Origin: an uncultured Flavobacterium sp.
GTDB lineage: Bacteria > Bacteroidota > Bacteroidia > Flavobacteriales > Flavobacteriaceae
DNA: 64,000 bases
Assembly (NCBI GenBank): GCA_943912855.1
Contig: CALTVC010000006.1
Span: 62,001-126,000, forward strand
Reading direction: 5' to 3'
Made by a program: the position numbers and the translations under genes. Below are positions 34,298 through 41,647 of the stretch, in pieces. How positions within the stretch are numbered: the first letter of the stretch is position 1; the number at the start of each line of letters is the position of its first letter. The notes under the pieces were generated by a model that did not search any database, was not told the origin of the DNA, and saw only the letters and a program-made list of their open reading frames with translations.

Positions 34298-34534
34298 ATG
34301 TCACGAGTTTGTGCCCTTACCGGTAAAAAAGCGATGGTTGGAAATAACGTTTCCCACGCGATGAATAAAACTAAACGTAAGTTTAGCGTTAACTTAGTTA
34401 AGAAGCGTTTTTATCTTCCTGAAGAAGACAGGTGGATCACTCTTAGGGTAGCTGCTTCTACTATCAAAACTATTAACAAAAATGGTCTGGCCGCGGTTCT
34501 TAAAGAGGCCAAAGCCAACGGGTTTATTAAATAA
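34298..34534 (+). CDS. rpmB: 50S ribosomal protein L28
   Basis: 78 residues. The N-terminus SRVCALTGKKAMVGNNVSHAMNKTKRKFSVNL is the L28 signature, with a single Cys and no zinc knuckle. It is a large-subunit protein needed for late assembly. First gene of the conserved Bacteroidetes order rpmB-rpmG-DUF4295-ftsY, with 35 bp to rpmG. Confidence 0.96.
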   Translation: MSRVCALTGKKAMVGNNVSHAMNKTKRKFSVNLVKKRFYLPEEDRWITLRVAASTIKTINKNGLAAVLKEAKANGFIK

Positions 34535-34569
34535 TTAATCCCGGCTAATACCTCTAAATATATTATACG

Positions 34570-34752
34570 ATGGCAAAGAAAGGTAACAGAATCCAGGTGA
34601 TCCTGGAGTGTACTGAGCACAAAGCTTCTGGTGTTGCAGGAACTTCAAGGTACATTACAACAAAAAACAAAAAGAACACTCCAGACAGGCTTGAAATCAA
34701 AAAATTCAACCCGGTTCTAAAGAGAGTAACTGTTCATAAAGAAATAAAATAA
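34570..34752 (+). CDS. rpmG: 50S ribosomal protein L33
   Basis: 60 residues: AKKGNRIQVILECTEHKASGVAGTSRYITTKNKKNTPDRLEIKKF-type L33. Only one Cys is present, so it is the zinc-independent (C-minus) form. It is followed after 13 bp by the DUF4295 gene. Confidence 0.95.
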   Translation: MAKKGNRIQVILECTEHKASGVAGTSRYITTKNKKNTPDRLEIKKFNPVLKRVTVHKEIK

Positions 34753-34765
34753 TCCTGATTGAATC

Positions 34766-34918
34766 ATGGCAAAGAAAACCGTTGCAACGCTACAGACAGC
34801 TTCAAAGAGGTTAACTAAAGCTATCAAGATGGTAAAATCACCAAAGACTGGTGCTTATACTTTCGTTGAAGCAGTAATGTCTCCTGAAGAGGTGGATACT
34901 TTTCTTAAGAAGAAATAA
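34766..34918 (+). CDS. DUF4295 small basic protein
   Basis: 50 residues, missed by longer-ORF cut-offs. It begins MAKKTVATLQTASKRLTKAI and ends in EEVDTFLKKK. Lys-rich and small, found in Bacteroidetes immediately after L33, where it may be a lineage-specific ribosomal protein or ribosome-associated factor. Start and stop are clear, the 13-bp gap to rpmG fits an operon, and a terminator follows 22 bp after the stop. Confidence 0.92.
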   Translation: MAKKTVATLQTASKRLTKAIKMVKSPKTGAYTFVEAVMSPEEVDTFLKKK

Positions 34919-34940
34919 TTATCCCTGAAACAATATATAG

Positions 34941-34975
34941 AAAAGCTACTTTCGCATAAAGAAAGTAGCTTTTTT
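34941..34975 (+). terminator. Terminator between DUF4295 and ftsY
   Basis: A strong stem aaaagctactttc / gaaagtagctttt followed by T-run. It lies inside a gene order that is otherwise conserved, so it either ends the ribosomal unit or lowers read-through into ftsY. Confidence 0.85.
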
Positions 34976-35023
34976 ATTTTCTATCTTTACCGACTGAAAC
35001 CAAAGATGAAGTAACGATAACCT

Positions 35024-35977
35024 ATGAACTTCTTTAAAAAAATATTTTCTTCTGAAAAGAAGGAAACCCTTGACAAGGGACTTGAGAAAACCAAGACCTC
35101 TTTTTTCTCTAAACTTTCTAAAGCTGTTGCCGGTAAGAGCAAGGTAGACGACGAGGTACTAGATAACCTTGAGGAGGTACTTGTAAGCTCTGACGTGGGT
35201 GTAGAAACCACCCTTAAAATCATAGAGCGTATAGAAGAACGCGTATCTCGCGATAAGTACCTGGGTACTGATGAACTTAATGAAATATTACGCGAAGAAA
35301 TTGCAAGCCTGCTAAGCGAAACCAACTCCGGCGACGCTGCCGAGTTTGAAATCCCAGCCGATAAAAAGCCGTATGTGCTTATGGTGGTAGGGGTAAACGG
35401 TGTGGGTAAAACCACTACTATAGGTAAACTTGCTTACCAGTTTAAAAAAGCGGGTCATAATGTGGTGCTTGGTGCTGCCGATACCTTTAGGGCTGCCGCT
35501 ATAGACCAGTTGCAAATATGGGCAGATAGAGTAGGTATTCCTATTGTGCGCCAGCAAATGGGTAGTGACCCTGCTTCGGTAGCGTTTGATACCGTGCAGA
35601 GTGCTGTAAGTCAGGGTGCTGATGTGGTAATTATAGATACTGCCGGACGTCTTCATAACAAAGTGAACCTTATGAATGAACTTACCAAGGTAAAACGCGT
35701 TATGCAAAAGGTTATAGATGATGCGCCGCACGATGTACTGCTTATACTGGACGGCTCTACAGGTCAGAATGCTTTTGAACAGGCCAAACAGTTTACCGCT
35801 GCTACTGAGGTTACAAGCCTTGCTGTAACAAAGCTTGATGGTACTGCTAAAGGTGGTGTGGTAATAGGTATATCAGACCAGTTTAAGATACCGGTTAAAT
35901 ACATTGGTGTAGGCGAAGGTATTGAAGACCTGCAGGTATTTAATAAGTATGAATTTGTAGATTCTTTCTTTAAATAG
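35024..35977 (+). CDS. ftsY: Signal recognition particle receptor FtsY
   Basis: 317 residues, short because the acidic A domain is minimal (a Lys/Glu-rich first 30 residues). The N domain is about 30-105 and the G domain after it has GVNGVGKTTTIGKLA (about 124-138), DTFRAAAIDQL, DTAGRLHNK and TKLDGTAKGG. It docks the SRP-ribosome complex at the inner membrane and hydrolyses GTP with Ffh. Fourth gene of the conserved cluster with rpmB, rpmG and DUF4295. A terminator follows. Confidence 0.96.
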   Translation: MNFFKKIFSSEKKETLDKGLEKTKTSFFSKLSKAVAGKSKVDDEVLDNLEEVLVSSDVGVETTLKIIERIEERVSRDKYLGTDELNEILREEIASLLSETNSGDAAEFEIPADKKPYVLMVVGVNGVGKTTTIGKLAYQFKKAGHNVVLGAADTFRAAAIDQLQIWADRVGIPIVRQQMGSDPASVAFDTVQSAVSQGADVVIIDTAGRLHNKVNLMNELTKVKRVMQKVIDDAPHDVLLILDGSTGQNAFEQAKQFTAATEVTSLAVTKLDGTAKGGVVIGISDQFKIPVKYIGVGEGIEDLQVFNKYEFVDSFFK

Positions 35978-35986
35978 TATAATGAG

Positions 35987-36013
35987 AACGGGCTTTTTAA
36001 GCCCGTTTTTTAT
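35987..36013 (+). terminator. Terminator of ftsY
   Basis: Stem aacgggctt (35987-35995) / aagcccgtt (35999-36007) with T-run; it overlaps the last codons of the convergent serine hydrolase gene. Confidence 0.85.
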
Positions 36014-37074
36014 TTAATCACGCTATTTAGTTTTTCCCAAAGCTCATTATCGAAATTAGATAATGCAAAATTCTTGTTGTTCGCTGATTCTCCCATGCGT
36101 ATGATTACCATATTTTTTGATGGGATAACGTAAATTTTCTGGTCGTTTTTGCCCAACGCCATATAAGTATCTGCTGGTGCATTAGGAATTAGTGCGCCTT
36201 TAAATTCGGTTTGCGAACCGGGTAGGTGATAGCTTTCCTTTCCGTTTAACCACCATAAATAACCATACGATTTATTTATGTTTTGCGAAGGTGAAACCAT
36301 CTGATTGAAGTAGGTTTCGTTTATAATCTGTTTTCCATCCCAATTACCCTTATTTAAAGCCAAAAGCCCAAAACGTGCCATACTGCGGGCATTACTCCAG
36401 TAAATGCTAAATGCTTCGAGCTGACCCCGACCATCCATCCAGCGGCCGCTCATGCCTATTTTATCTTTCAGAGAGGTTTCAAAATAATCATCCCAACTCT
36501 TACCTGAAGTTTTCGCAATCACATCCTGTAGCTTTACATAAATATTATGGTATGCCCAGCGTGAGCCTGCATCGGCTTTAAATTTCAGCTTGTCGGGCGT
36601 AACCTCATTGCCTGGCGCATCATCTATACCGCTGGTCATGGTAAGGAGGTTTTGGCAGATTATAAGCTTTTCTTTGTCTGGAGGAGCGCTTGTCCACCCA
36701 TTGCCCAGGTAAGTGTTTACAGGTGTATCTATATTCACCAGTCCATCTTGTTGTGCTACGCCAAAGGTAGTAGCCGTAAGGGTTTTCCCTGCGCTTGCCC
36801 AGTACCAGGGTTTCCAGCGTTTGTGTCCGTTCAGGTATTCTTCCATAACTATACGTCCGTTTACCAAAACTATGAACGCACGGGTATGTTTGTCTTTCAG
36901 GTATTTTACAAGTCCGGGTATGTTTTCCTGTTTCCAGCCGAGTGATGCCGGAGTTGTAGTTTCCCACGCATCTTTACCTATGGGAGGGAAGTACATGGTA
37001 TCTCCTTTTTTAGGCCTTGTGCTTGTGCAAAGCATTAGGCTCACTGTGGCTATTAAAATAGATAAGGTTTTCAT
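36010..37074 (-). CDS. Serine hydrolase of the beta-lactamase class C / penicillin-binding fold, lipoprotein
   Basis: 354 residues. N-terminal ATVSLMLC looks like a lipobox (Cys16). SxxK motif is ASAGKTLT (Ser94, Lys97), the Tyr motif is in AYHNIYVKLQD, and LTMTSGIDD is also typical. The family includes esterases, D-aminopeptidases and carboxypeptidases besides beta-lactamases; most such Bacteroidetes lipoproteins are not antibiotic resistance enzymes, and there is no ampR neighbour. It probably acts on peptides or esters in the periplasm. Confidence 0.85.
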   Translation of the reverse strand: MKTLSILIATVSLMLCTSTRPKKGDTMYFPPIGKDAWETTTPASLGWKQENIPGLVKYLKDKHTRAFIVLVNGRIVMEEYLNGHKRWKPWYWASAGKTLTATTFGVAQQDGLVNIDTPVNTYLGNGWTSAPPDKEKLIICQNLLTMTSGIDDAPGNEVTPDKLKFKADAGSRWAYHNIYVKLQDVIAKTSGKSWDDYFETSLKDKIGMSGRWMDGRGQLEAFSIYWSNARSMARFGLLALNKGNWDGKQIINETYFNQMVSPSQNINKSYGYLWWLNGKESYHLPGSQTEFKGALIPNAPADTYMALGKNDQKIYVIPSKNMVIIRMGESANNKNFALSNFDNELWEKLNSVIK

Positions 37075-37091
37075 ACTTAGTGGTTTTAAGC

Positions 37092-37099
37092 CAAATGTA
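37092..37099 (-). promoter_or_regulatory. Candidate promoter of the serine hydrolase gene
   Basis: The minus strand reads TACATTTG, 17 nt before the ATG at 37074; no -33 element at the usual spacing. Confidence 0.4.
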
Positions 37100-37142
37100 A
37101 TAAATTGGCAAACAGCAATGCTGATTAACCTGTTTTAATGCC

Positions 37143-37150
37143 TAACTTTG
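37143..37150 (+). promoter_or_regulatory. Candidate promoter of the small lipoprotein gene
   Basis: TAACTTTG, a perfect TAnnTTTG, 21 nt before the ATG at 37172. It diverges from the box at 37092-37099. Confidence 0.5.
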
Positions 37151-37171
37151 CGTTATACATATCATATAGAG

Positions 37172-37591
37172 ATGAAGAAAATGGTTTTGTTGTTTGTAAC
37201 CACGGTGCTTTTTTCGGGGTGCAAAGAACACTTTGAAGGTACGGATTACAGCAAACTGAATGGGTATTGGGAGATAGAAAAAGTGCTAATGCCCGATGGT
37301 TCTGAGAAAGACTATTCGGTTAATCCTACAGTAGATTATTTTGAGCTGAAAGGGAATAAAGGCTTTCGTAAAAAAGCCATGCCTCAGTTTGACGGTACGT
37401 ACCGGGCAAATGATTTTAGCGAAGATTTTATCATAGAGAAGAAAGGCGAGAAAACCATATTGAAATATACTACGGAGTATGCCAAATGGGAAGAGGAACT
37501 GTTAACCGCCGATGACAAAGAGCTTGTCACAAAAAATCAACATAACATAGAATATCATTATAAGAAAACCGAAGGATTTTCGCTTAAATAG
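37172..37591 (+). CDS. Small predicted lipoprotein, lipocalin-like size
   Basis: 139 residues from the ATG at 37172, chosen because it gives a normal lipoprotein signal (VLLFVTTVLFSGCKE); an ATG at 37148 would put extra residues before it and lies inside the promoter. The mature part, with LNGYWEIEKVLMPDGSEKDYSV and FDGTYRANDF, resembles lipocalin-like beta proteins of Bacteroidetes. Function unknown. Its stop is 1 bp before the DUF721 start, so the two are co-translated. Confidence 0.65.
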   Translation: MKKMVLLFVTTVLFSGCKEHFEGTDYSKLNGYWEIEKVLMPDGSEKDYSVNPTVDYFELKGNKGFRKKAMPQFDGTYRANDFSEDFIIEKKGEKTILKYTTEYAKWEEELLTADDKELVTKNQHNIEYHYKKTEGFSLK

Positions 37592-37592
37592 T

Positions 37593-37895
37593 ATGGCAAA
37601 AACAAAACGGCTGAACGATTACAATGCAGTAGGCGATGTGCTTAAAGTATTTATTACCGAAAACAAACTGCAAAAAGGCATGGACGGCATTAATGTACGC
37701 GATGCCTGGGCGAAGCTTATGGGTAATGGTGTAAACAACTATACCCGTAACATAGCGCTTAAAGGTAGTATACTGTACGTAGAGCTTACATCTGCAGTAC
37801 TGCGGGAAGAACTGAGCTATGGCAGGGAAAAGATTGTGAAGATGCTTAATGAAGACCTTGGCAGGCAGGTAGTAACCGAGGTAATTTTACGATAA
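37593..37895 (+). CDS. DUF721 (DciA-like) protein
   Basis: 100 residues: INVRDAWAKLMGNGVNNYTRNIALKGSILYVELTSAVLREELSYGREKIVKMLNEDLG. This is the DUF721/DciA core (Trp in WxxxxG, the GxLxVxxxSxxxxxEL strand). DciA proteins load the replicative helicase DnaB in bacteria lacking DnaC. Bacteroidetes have only this short form, and the role here is inferred from the family. It follows the lipoprotein gene after 1 bp. Confidence 0.82.
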   Translation: MAKTKRLNDYNAVGDVLKVFITENKLQKGMDGINVRDAWAKLMGNGVNNYTRNIALKGSILYVELTSAVLREELSYGREKIVKMLNEDLGRQVVTEVILR

Positions 37896-37899
37896 ATGG

Positions 37900-37933
37900 A
37901 AAAAGGGGCGCAACTAAGGCAGCCCCTTTTTCG
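37900..37933 (+). terminator. Terminator of the DUF721 gene
   Basis: Stem aaaaggggc / gcccctttt with T-tail; also A-rich on the other side, so it may serve the convergent gene. Confidence 0.75.
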
Positions 37934-37972
37934 TGTGTAACCAACCAAACTTTTTCTATATTGCCAGTGAGG

Positions 37973-38602
37973 TTAGAACTTGAATCCTACGCCCAACTGA
38001 AATACTGAGTTCTTTGCGTCGCGATTTTCAAAGATGTCTGTAATACCCTGGTTGTAACGTGCTGTGGCAAATATGCCCAGCGGTGTTTCAAACGACAAAC
38101 CACCCGATACGCCAAATTCAAAGTCTTTTGCGCTATCCAGATCGAAGTCGCCACCATTTGCATTGGCATCGGCATCAATTTCTTCGTTTACCTTAAAGCT
38201 AAACTGCGGACCGGCTTCTATGCTCAGGCCTTTTACAATGTAAAACTTAGCTAAAACCGGTACATTAATGTAGTCCAGCTGATACTCTACCTTGCCGTTT
38301 CCGCCTATAAGACCGCCGTCAAAATCGGTTTCAAAACCCTGTCCTGAGTACAACGCCTCTACCTGTATAGAGAACAAATCAGGTGCTACAGGAAATTCGC
38401 CGAAAATACCGGCATGGAAACTGGTCCTTGAATCAGGGCTGTCAAAATCACTACCACTGATGGTAGCGAAGTTAACGCCACCCTTTACACCAAAGCTTGG
38501 AGATTTGCTTCCACCGGTCGCGCCGCCATTGTCCTGTGCGTTCATCGTAGCAACAGCTCCCATCATTAGGGTACTCGCTGTTAAAATATTAAATAGTTTC
38601 AT
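37973..38602 (-). CDS. Outer-membrane beta-barrel protein (porin-like, PorT-type)
   Basis: 209 residues. Signal peptide ending MNAQ; then SPSFGVKGGVNFATISGSDF, TSFHAGIFGEFPVAPDLFSIQVEALYSGQGFE, LDYINVPVLAKFYIVKGLSIEAGPQFSF and GLSFETPLGIFATARYNQGITDIF, ending in FQLGVGFKF. This is the classic eight-stranded outer-membrane barrel of the OMP_b-brl_2/PorT-like family, with a terminal Phe. The acidic loop DADANANGGDFDLDSAKDFE may bind cations. No partner gene indicates a function. Confidence 0.82.
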   Translation of the reverse strand: MKLFNILTASTLMMGAVATMNAQDNGGATGGSKSPSFGVKGGVNFATISGSDFDSPDSRTSFHAGIFGEFPVAPDLFSIQVEALYSGQGFETDFDGGLIGGNGKVEYQLDYINVPVLAKFYIVKGLSIEAGPQFSFKVNEEIDADANANGGDFDLDSAKDFEFGVSGGLSFETPLGIFATARYNQGITDIFENRDAKNSVFQLGVGFKF

Positions 38603-38628
38603 CTTAATTTAGTTTTAGTTTTGTTTTC

Positions 38629-38636
38629 CAAAATTA
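38629..38636 (-). promoter_or_regulatory. Candidate promoter of the porin-like gene
   Basis: The minus strand reads TAATTTTG, 26 nt before the ATG at 38602. A TTG lies 24 nt further upstream, slightly too far. Confidence 0.45.
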
Positions 38637-38695
38637 TATACTTAAAATTGGCCGTTTTATCAACGATTTCTTAATTCACACAATTTTAACCGCTT

Positions 38696-39595
38696 ATGCA
38701 GTCCTGGGCTAAATACATAAAAGGCTATACAACATACCTGAAAATAGAGCGCGGGCTGTCTGAGAATTCGCTTACCAATTATATTTTTGATATAAACAGA
38801 TTGCTTAAATACCTGGAAGAAAACACCATAACGGTAAGCCCTGTAGATATTACCGAAGAAACCCTTCAGCAGTTTATTTATCACGTAGCGGGCGAACTTA
38901 GCGCGCGTTCCAGGGCAAGGCTGATTTCTGGCCTTAAGAGTTTTTTTAACTACATGGTGTTTGAAGATTACCGCAAAGACATGCCTCTGGAGCTTATAGA
39001 GGTGCCAAAAACCGGGCGTAAGCTACCCGACACGCTTTCTATTGACGAAATAGATAACATAATAGCTGCCATAGACCTGAGTAAGGAAGATGGCGAACGT
39101 AACCGAGCCATGCTGGAAACGCTTTACGGGTGCGGACTTCGGGTTTCAGAGCTTACGGGGTTACAATTGTCTGACCTGTTTTTTGAGGAGGGTTTTATAA
39201 GGGTAACCGGTAAAGGAAATAAGCAACGCTTTGTGCCGTTAAGTCCGGCTACACAACGGTACATTATTCATTATATGAATGGAGTCAGGGTACACATAAC
39301 TGTAAAAAAAGGCCATGAAGATACACTCTTTCTTAGCCGCAGGGGTACCGGGCTAACCCGTGCCATGGTGTTTACTATTATAAAGCGTCTTGCTGAGAAA
39401 ACCGGACTGCAAAAAAGTATTAGTCCGCACACTTTCAGGCATTCATTTGCCACGCACCTTTTAGAGAACGGCGCCGACCTCCGTTCCATACAACTCATGC
39501 TTGGGCATGAGTCTATAACCACCACAGAAGTATACGTACACGTAGACAGAAGCTTCCTGAAAAGGGTTGTAAATGATTTTCACCCGAGAAAATAG
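38696..39595 (+). CDS. xerD: Site-specific tyrosine recombinase XerD
   Basis: 299 residues, the standard length. SAM-like N-domain (SWAKYIKGYTTYLKIERGLSENSL) and catalytic domain with the full set Arg149 (GCGLRVSEL), Lys173 (TGKGNKQR), His245 and Arg248 (SPHTFRHSFATHLLENGADLR), His271 (LGHESITTTEVY) and Tyr280. It resolves chromosome dimers at dif sites with XerC. It is not next to an att site, a tRNA or phage genes, so it is the housekeeping copy and not an integrase. Confidence 0.92.
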   Translation: MQSWAKYIKGYTTYLKIERGLSENSLTNYIFDINRLLKYLEENTITVSPVDITEETLQQFIYHVAGELSARSRARLISGLKSFFNYMVFEDYRKDMPLELIEVPKTGRKLPDTLSIDEIDNIIAAIDLSKEDGERNRAMLETLYGCGLRVSELTGLQLSDLFFEEGFIRVTGKGNKQRFVPLSPATQRYIIHYMNGVRVHITVKKGHEDTLFLSRRGTGLTRAMVFTIIKRLAEKTGLQKSISPHTFRHSFATHLLENGADLRSIQLMLGHESITTTEVYVHVDRSFLKRVVNDFHPRK

Positions 39596-39649
39596 ACCAT
39601 ACGTCGATTAACATATTATTTGTAGTTGAAATTTTATTAATTTTATACA

Positions 39650-41167
39650 ATGAAGTTGTTTGACGCTACTGACCTCAACGAAACTGAACCTCGCAACGCC
39701 TTTTATGAGAGATTGTTAGATCAGGTGCCTGACGTTATATTTAAATTGTTATGGAAACCAAAAAATGATTATTCGCTTGAGTACATCAGTGAATCGGCTA
39801 TTGATATCTATGAGGTAACTTCGGCACGGTTTATGTCTGATTTTGTAGAGGCACTGAACAGTCGTTTATTGCCCGAATACCAGCGAAGGTTTTATGTGTC
39901 GTTGCACAGGTCGCGCAAACACAGCAAGCCATGGGAGTTTGAGTATCAGGTGTATTTGCCTGTAAAGGGATTCAGGTGGCTAAAAGTACACGCTAACCCT
40001 GAGGTTCAGATGAACGGCAGCGTTATATTTTACGGTAGGATGAGTGATATAACCACGCAGAAGGAACAGGAAATTATGCTTCGGGGCTCTGAGGCTAGGA
40101 TTCGTTTTGCCCTTGAGGCAGCTTCTGAGGGGATATGGGACTTTAACATGCTAACGGGTGAAGTATACTTTTCGGCGCAAAGCATGAAAATTGTTGATGC
40201 AGAAGAAAAAGATACCGTATGGACACAAGACCAGTGGCGAGGCCACATTTTTAAAGAAGATCTTAAAGGCCACATTCGTGCGGTCAACGATTATATAGCG
40301 GGTAAAACACCCCGGTTTGAGCATATTTACCGCATAAAGCATGCCTTAGATGGGTACCGCTGGGTAATGAGTCGCGGACAAATTGTAGAGTTTAAAGAGG
40401 GCAAGCCTTTCCGTGCGGTAGGTACGCTAAAAGATATTACAGAGCTTAAGGAAAAGGAAATAGCCCTGGGTAAGACCATAACGCTGGTAGGGGAACAGAA
40501 CAACCGCCTGAGTAATTTTGCACACATAGTATCGCACAATCTGCGCTCGCATGCCAGTAATCTTAAAATGTTGCTGGATTTATTTAAAAGCGCGGAGGAA
40601 GAAGAGCGAAACGAAATGCTGGATCATCTTGAGGCAATTTCAGATGGGCTTACCATAACCATAAGCCACCTGAAGGAGCTGGTAGAAATACAAACGGAGG
40701 TAAAGAATGTAAAAGAACGCCTTAACCTAAGGTATTATCTTAAAAACATACTTACCATATTACATAACGAAATAAGCAAGCACGGGGTTACGGTAGAGGT
40801 AAACATTCCGCTGGATGTTATGGTGTACTACAACCCTGCGTATTTGGAAAGCGTTTTGTTAAATTTTACAACAAATGCTATAAAATATTCAAGCTCAGAC
40901 AGAAAACCTGTAATTTCTTATGATTTTGCAGTTGAAAGCGGACAAAAAGTTTTGTACATTAGCGACAACGGAGTGGGGATGGACCTGAAGCGACATAAAA
41001 ATTCGCTTTTTGGTATGTATAAAACATTCCACAAGCACCAGAATTCACGCGGTATAGGGCTTTTTATTACCAAAAACCAGGTTGAGGCCATGGGGGGAAG
41101 AATAGAAGTTGCCAGCGAAGTGAATAAAGGTACAGTATTTAAATTGTATTTTAATGAAGAAGGTTAA
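39650..41167 (+). CDS. PAS-domain sensor histidine kinase
   Basis: 505 residues, no signal peptide or membrane segment, so cytoplasmic. Two PAS-type domains (about 20-135 and 145-270; the second with the PAC end FRAVGTLKDITELKEKE), then a dimerisation helix with SNFAHIVSHNLRSHASNL (phospho-acceptor His296), and the ATPase domain: LLNFTTNAIKYS (N box), ISDNGVGMDL (G1) and SRGIGLFITKNQVEAMGG (G2). The ligand is unknown. Its 3' end overlaps the response regulator gene by 14 bp, so the two form a cognate pair. Confidence 0.88.
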   Translation: MKLFDATDLNETEPRNAFYERLLDQVPDVIFKLLWKPKNDYSLEYISESAIDIYEVTSARFMSDFVEALNSRLLPEYQRRFYVSLHRSRKHSKPWEFEYQVYLPVKGFRWLKVHANPEVQMNGSVIFYGRMSDITTQKEQEIMLRGSEARIRFALEAASEGIWDFNMLTGEVYFSAQSMKIVDAEEKDTVWTQDQWRGHIFKEDLKGHIRAVNDYIAGKTPRFEHIYRIKHALDGYRWVMSRGQIVEFKEGKPFRAVGTLKDITELKEKEIALGKTITLVGEQNNRLSNFAHIVSHNLRSHASNLKMLLDLFKSAEEEERNEMLDHLEAISDGLTITISHLKELVEIQTEVKNVKERLNLRYYLKNILTILHNEISKHGVTVEVNIPLDVMVYYNPAYLESVLLNFTTNAIKYSSSDRKPVISYDFAVESGQKVLYISDNGVGMDLKRHKNSLFGMYKTFHKHQNSRGIGLFITKNQVEAMGGRIEVASEVNKGTVFKLYFNEEG

Positions 41168-41573
41168 CGGTATGTATGTAATAGATGACGATAAGATTTA
41201 TCATTTTTTGCTAAAGAACCTTTTTAAGCAGAATAACGTAGAGGTAAGCCCCGTTTTTTTTGGAAACGGACAGGATGCCATTGAAAGCCTTAGGAACATC
41301 CCGGTAACAGGAGAGTTCCCTGAGCTTATATTGCTTGATGTGAATATGCCTATTATGGATGGATGGCAGTTTCTGGATGAGTATAAAAAACTTACCAAAG
41401 CCATAGGCAGGAGCGCTACCATATTTATGATAAGTTCTTCTAACGACGAGCACGACCTTACCAAGGCGCAGGATTATAGTGATGTGGTTAAGGATTACCT
41501 GCTTAAACCTATTTGCAAGGAAGACCTTGAAAAGATTTTTATGACCATAGGCGTAAGTGAAGGCATGATTTAA
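41154..41573 (+). CDS. Single-domain response regulator
   Basis: 139 residues, only a receiver domain. Acidic pocket DDD near residues 11-13, phospho-acceptor Asp62 in LLDVNMPIMDGW, the conserved Ser in FMISSSNDEHD, and Lys in YLLKPICKEDLEKI. It has no DNA-binding output, so it works by protein contact or phosphorelay, as CheY/Rcp1-like regulators do. It starts inside the histidine kinase gene (14-bp overlap). The separate Hpt protein at 32.6 kb is a possible but unproven partner. Confidence 0.9.
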   Translation: MKKVNGMYVIDDDKIYHFLLKNLFKQNNVEVSPVFFGNGQDAIESLRNIPVTGEFPELILLDVNMPIMDGWQFLDEYKKLTKAIGRSATIFMISSSNDEHDLTKAQDYSDVVKDYLLKPICKEDLEKIFMTIGVSEGMI

Positions 41574-41604
41574 AAAGAACGTTTTTTACGAAATAAAAGA
41601 TATT

Positions 41605-41637
41605 AAAAAAGGAGCTTAGTAATTAAGCTCCTTTTTC
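41605..41637. terminator. Bidirectional terminator between response regulator and cphA
   Basis: Stem aaaaaggagctta / taagctccttttt, with A- and T-runs on both sides, shared by two convergent genes. Confidence 0.85.
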
Positions 41638-41647
41638 GTTCTGGTTT

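Noticed and set aside
36010..37074. Beta-lactamase resistance gene
   Set aside because: The fold is shared by many esterases and peptidases; a lipoprotein form without ampR context gives no support for resistance.
38696..39595. Integrase of a mobile element or phage
   Set aside because: Length and full catalytic set are those of housekeeping XerD, and no attachment site, excisionase or phage gene is nearby.
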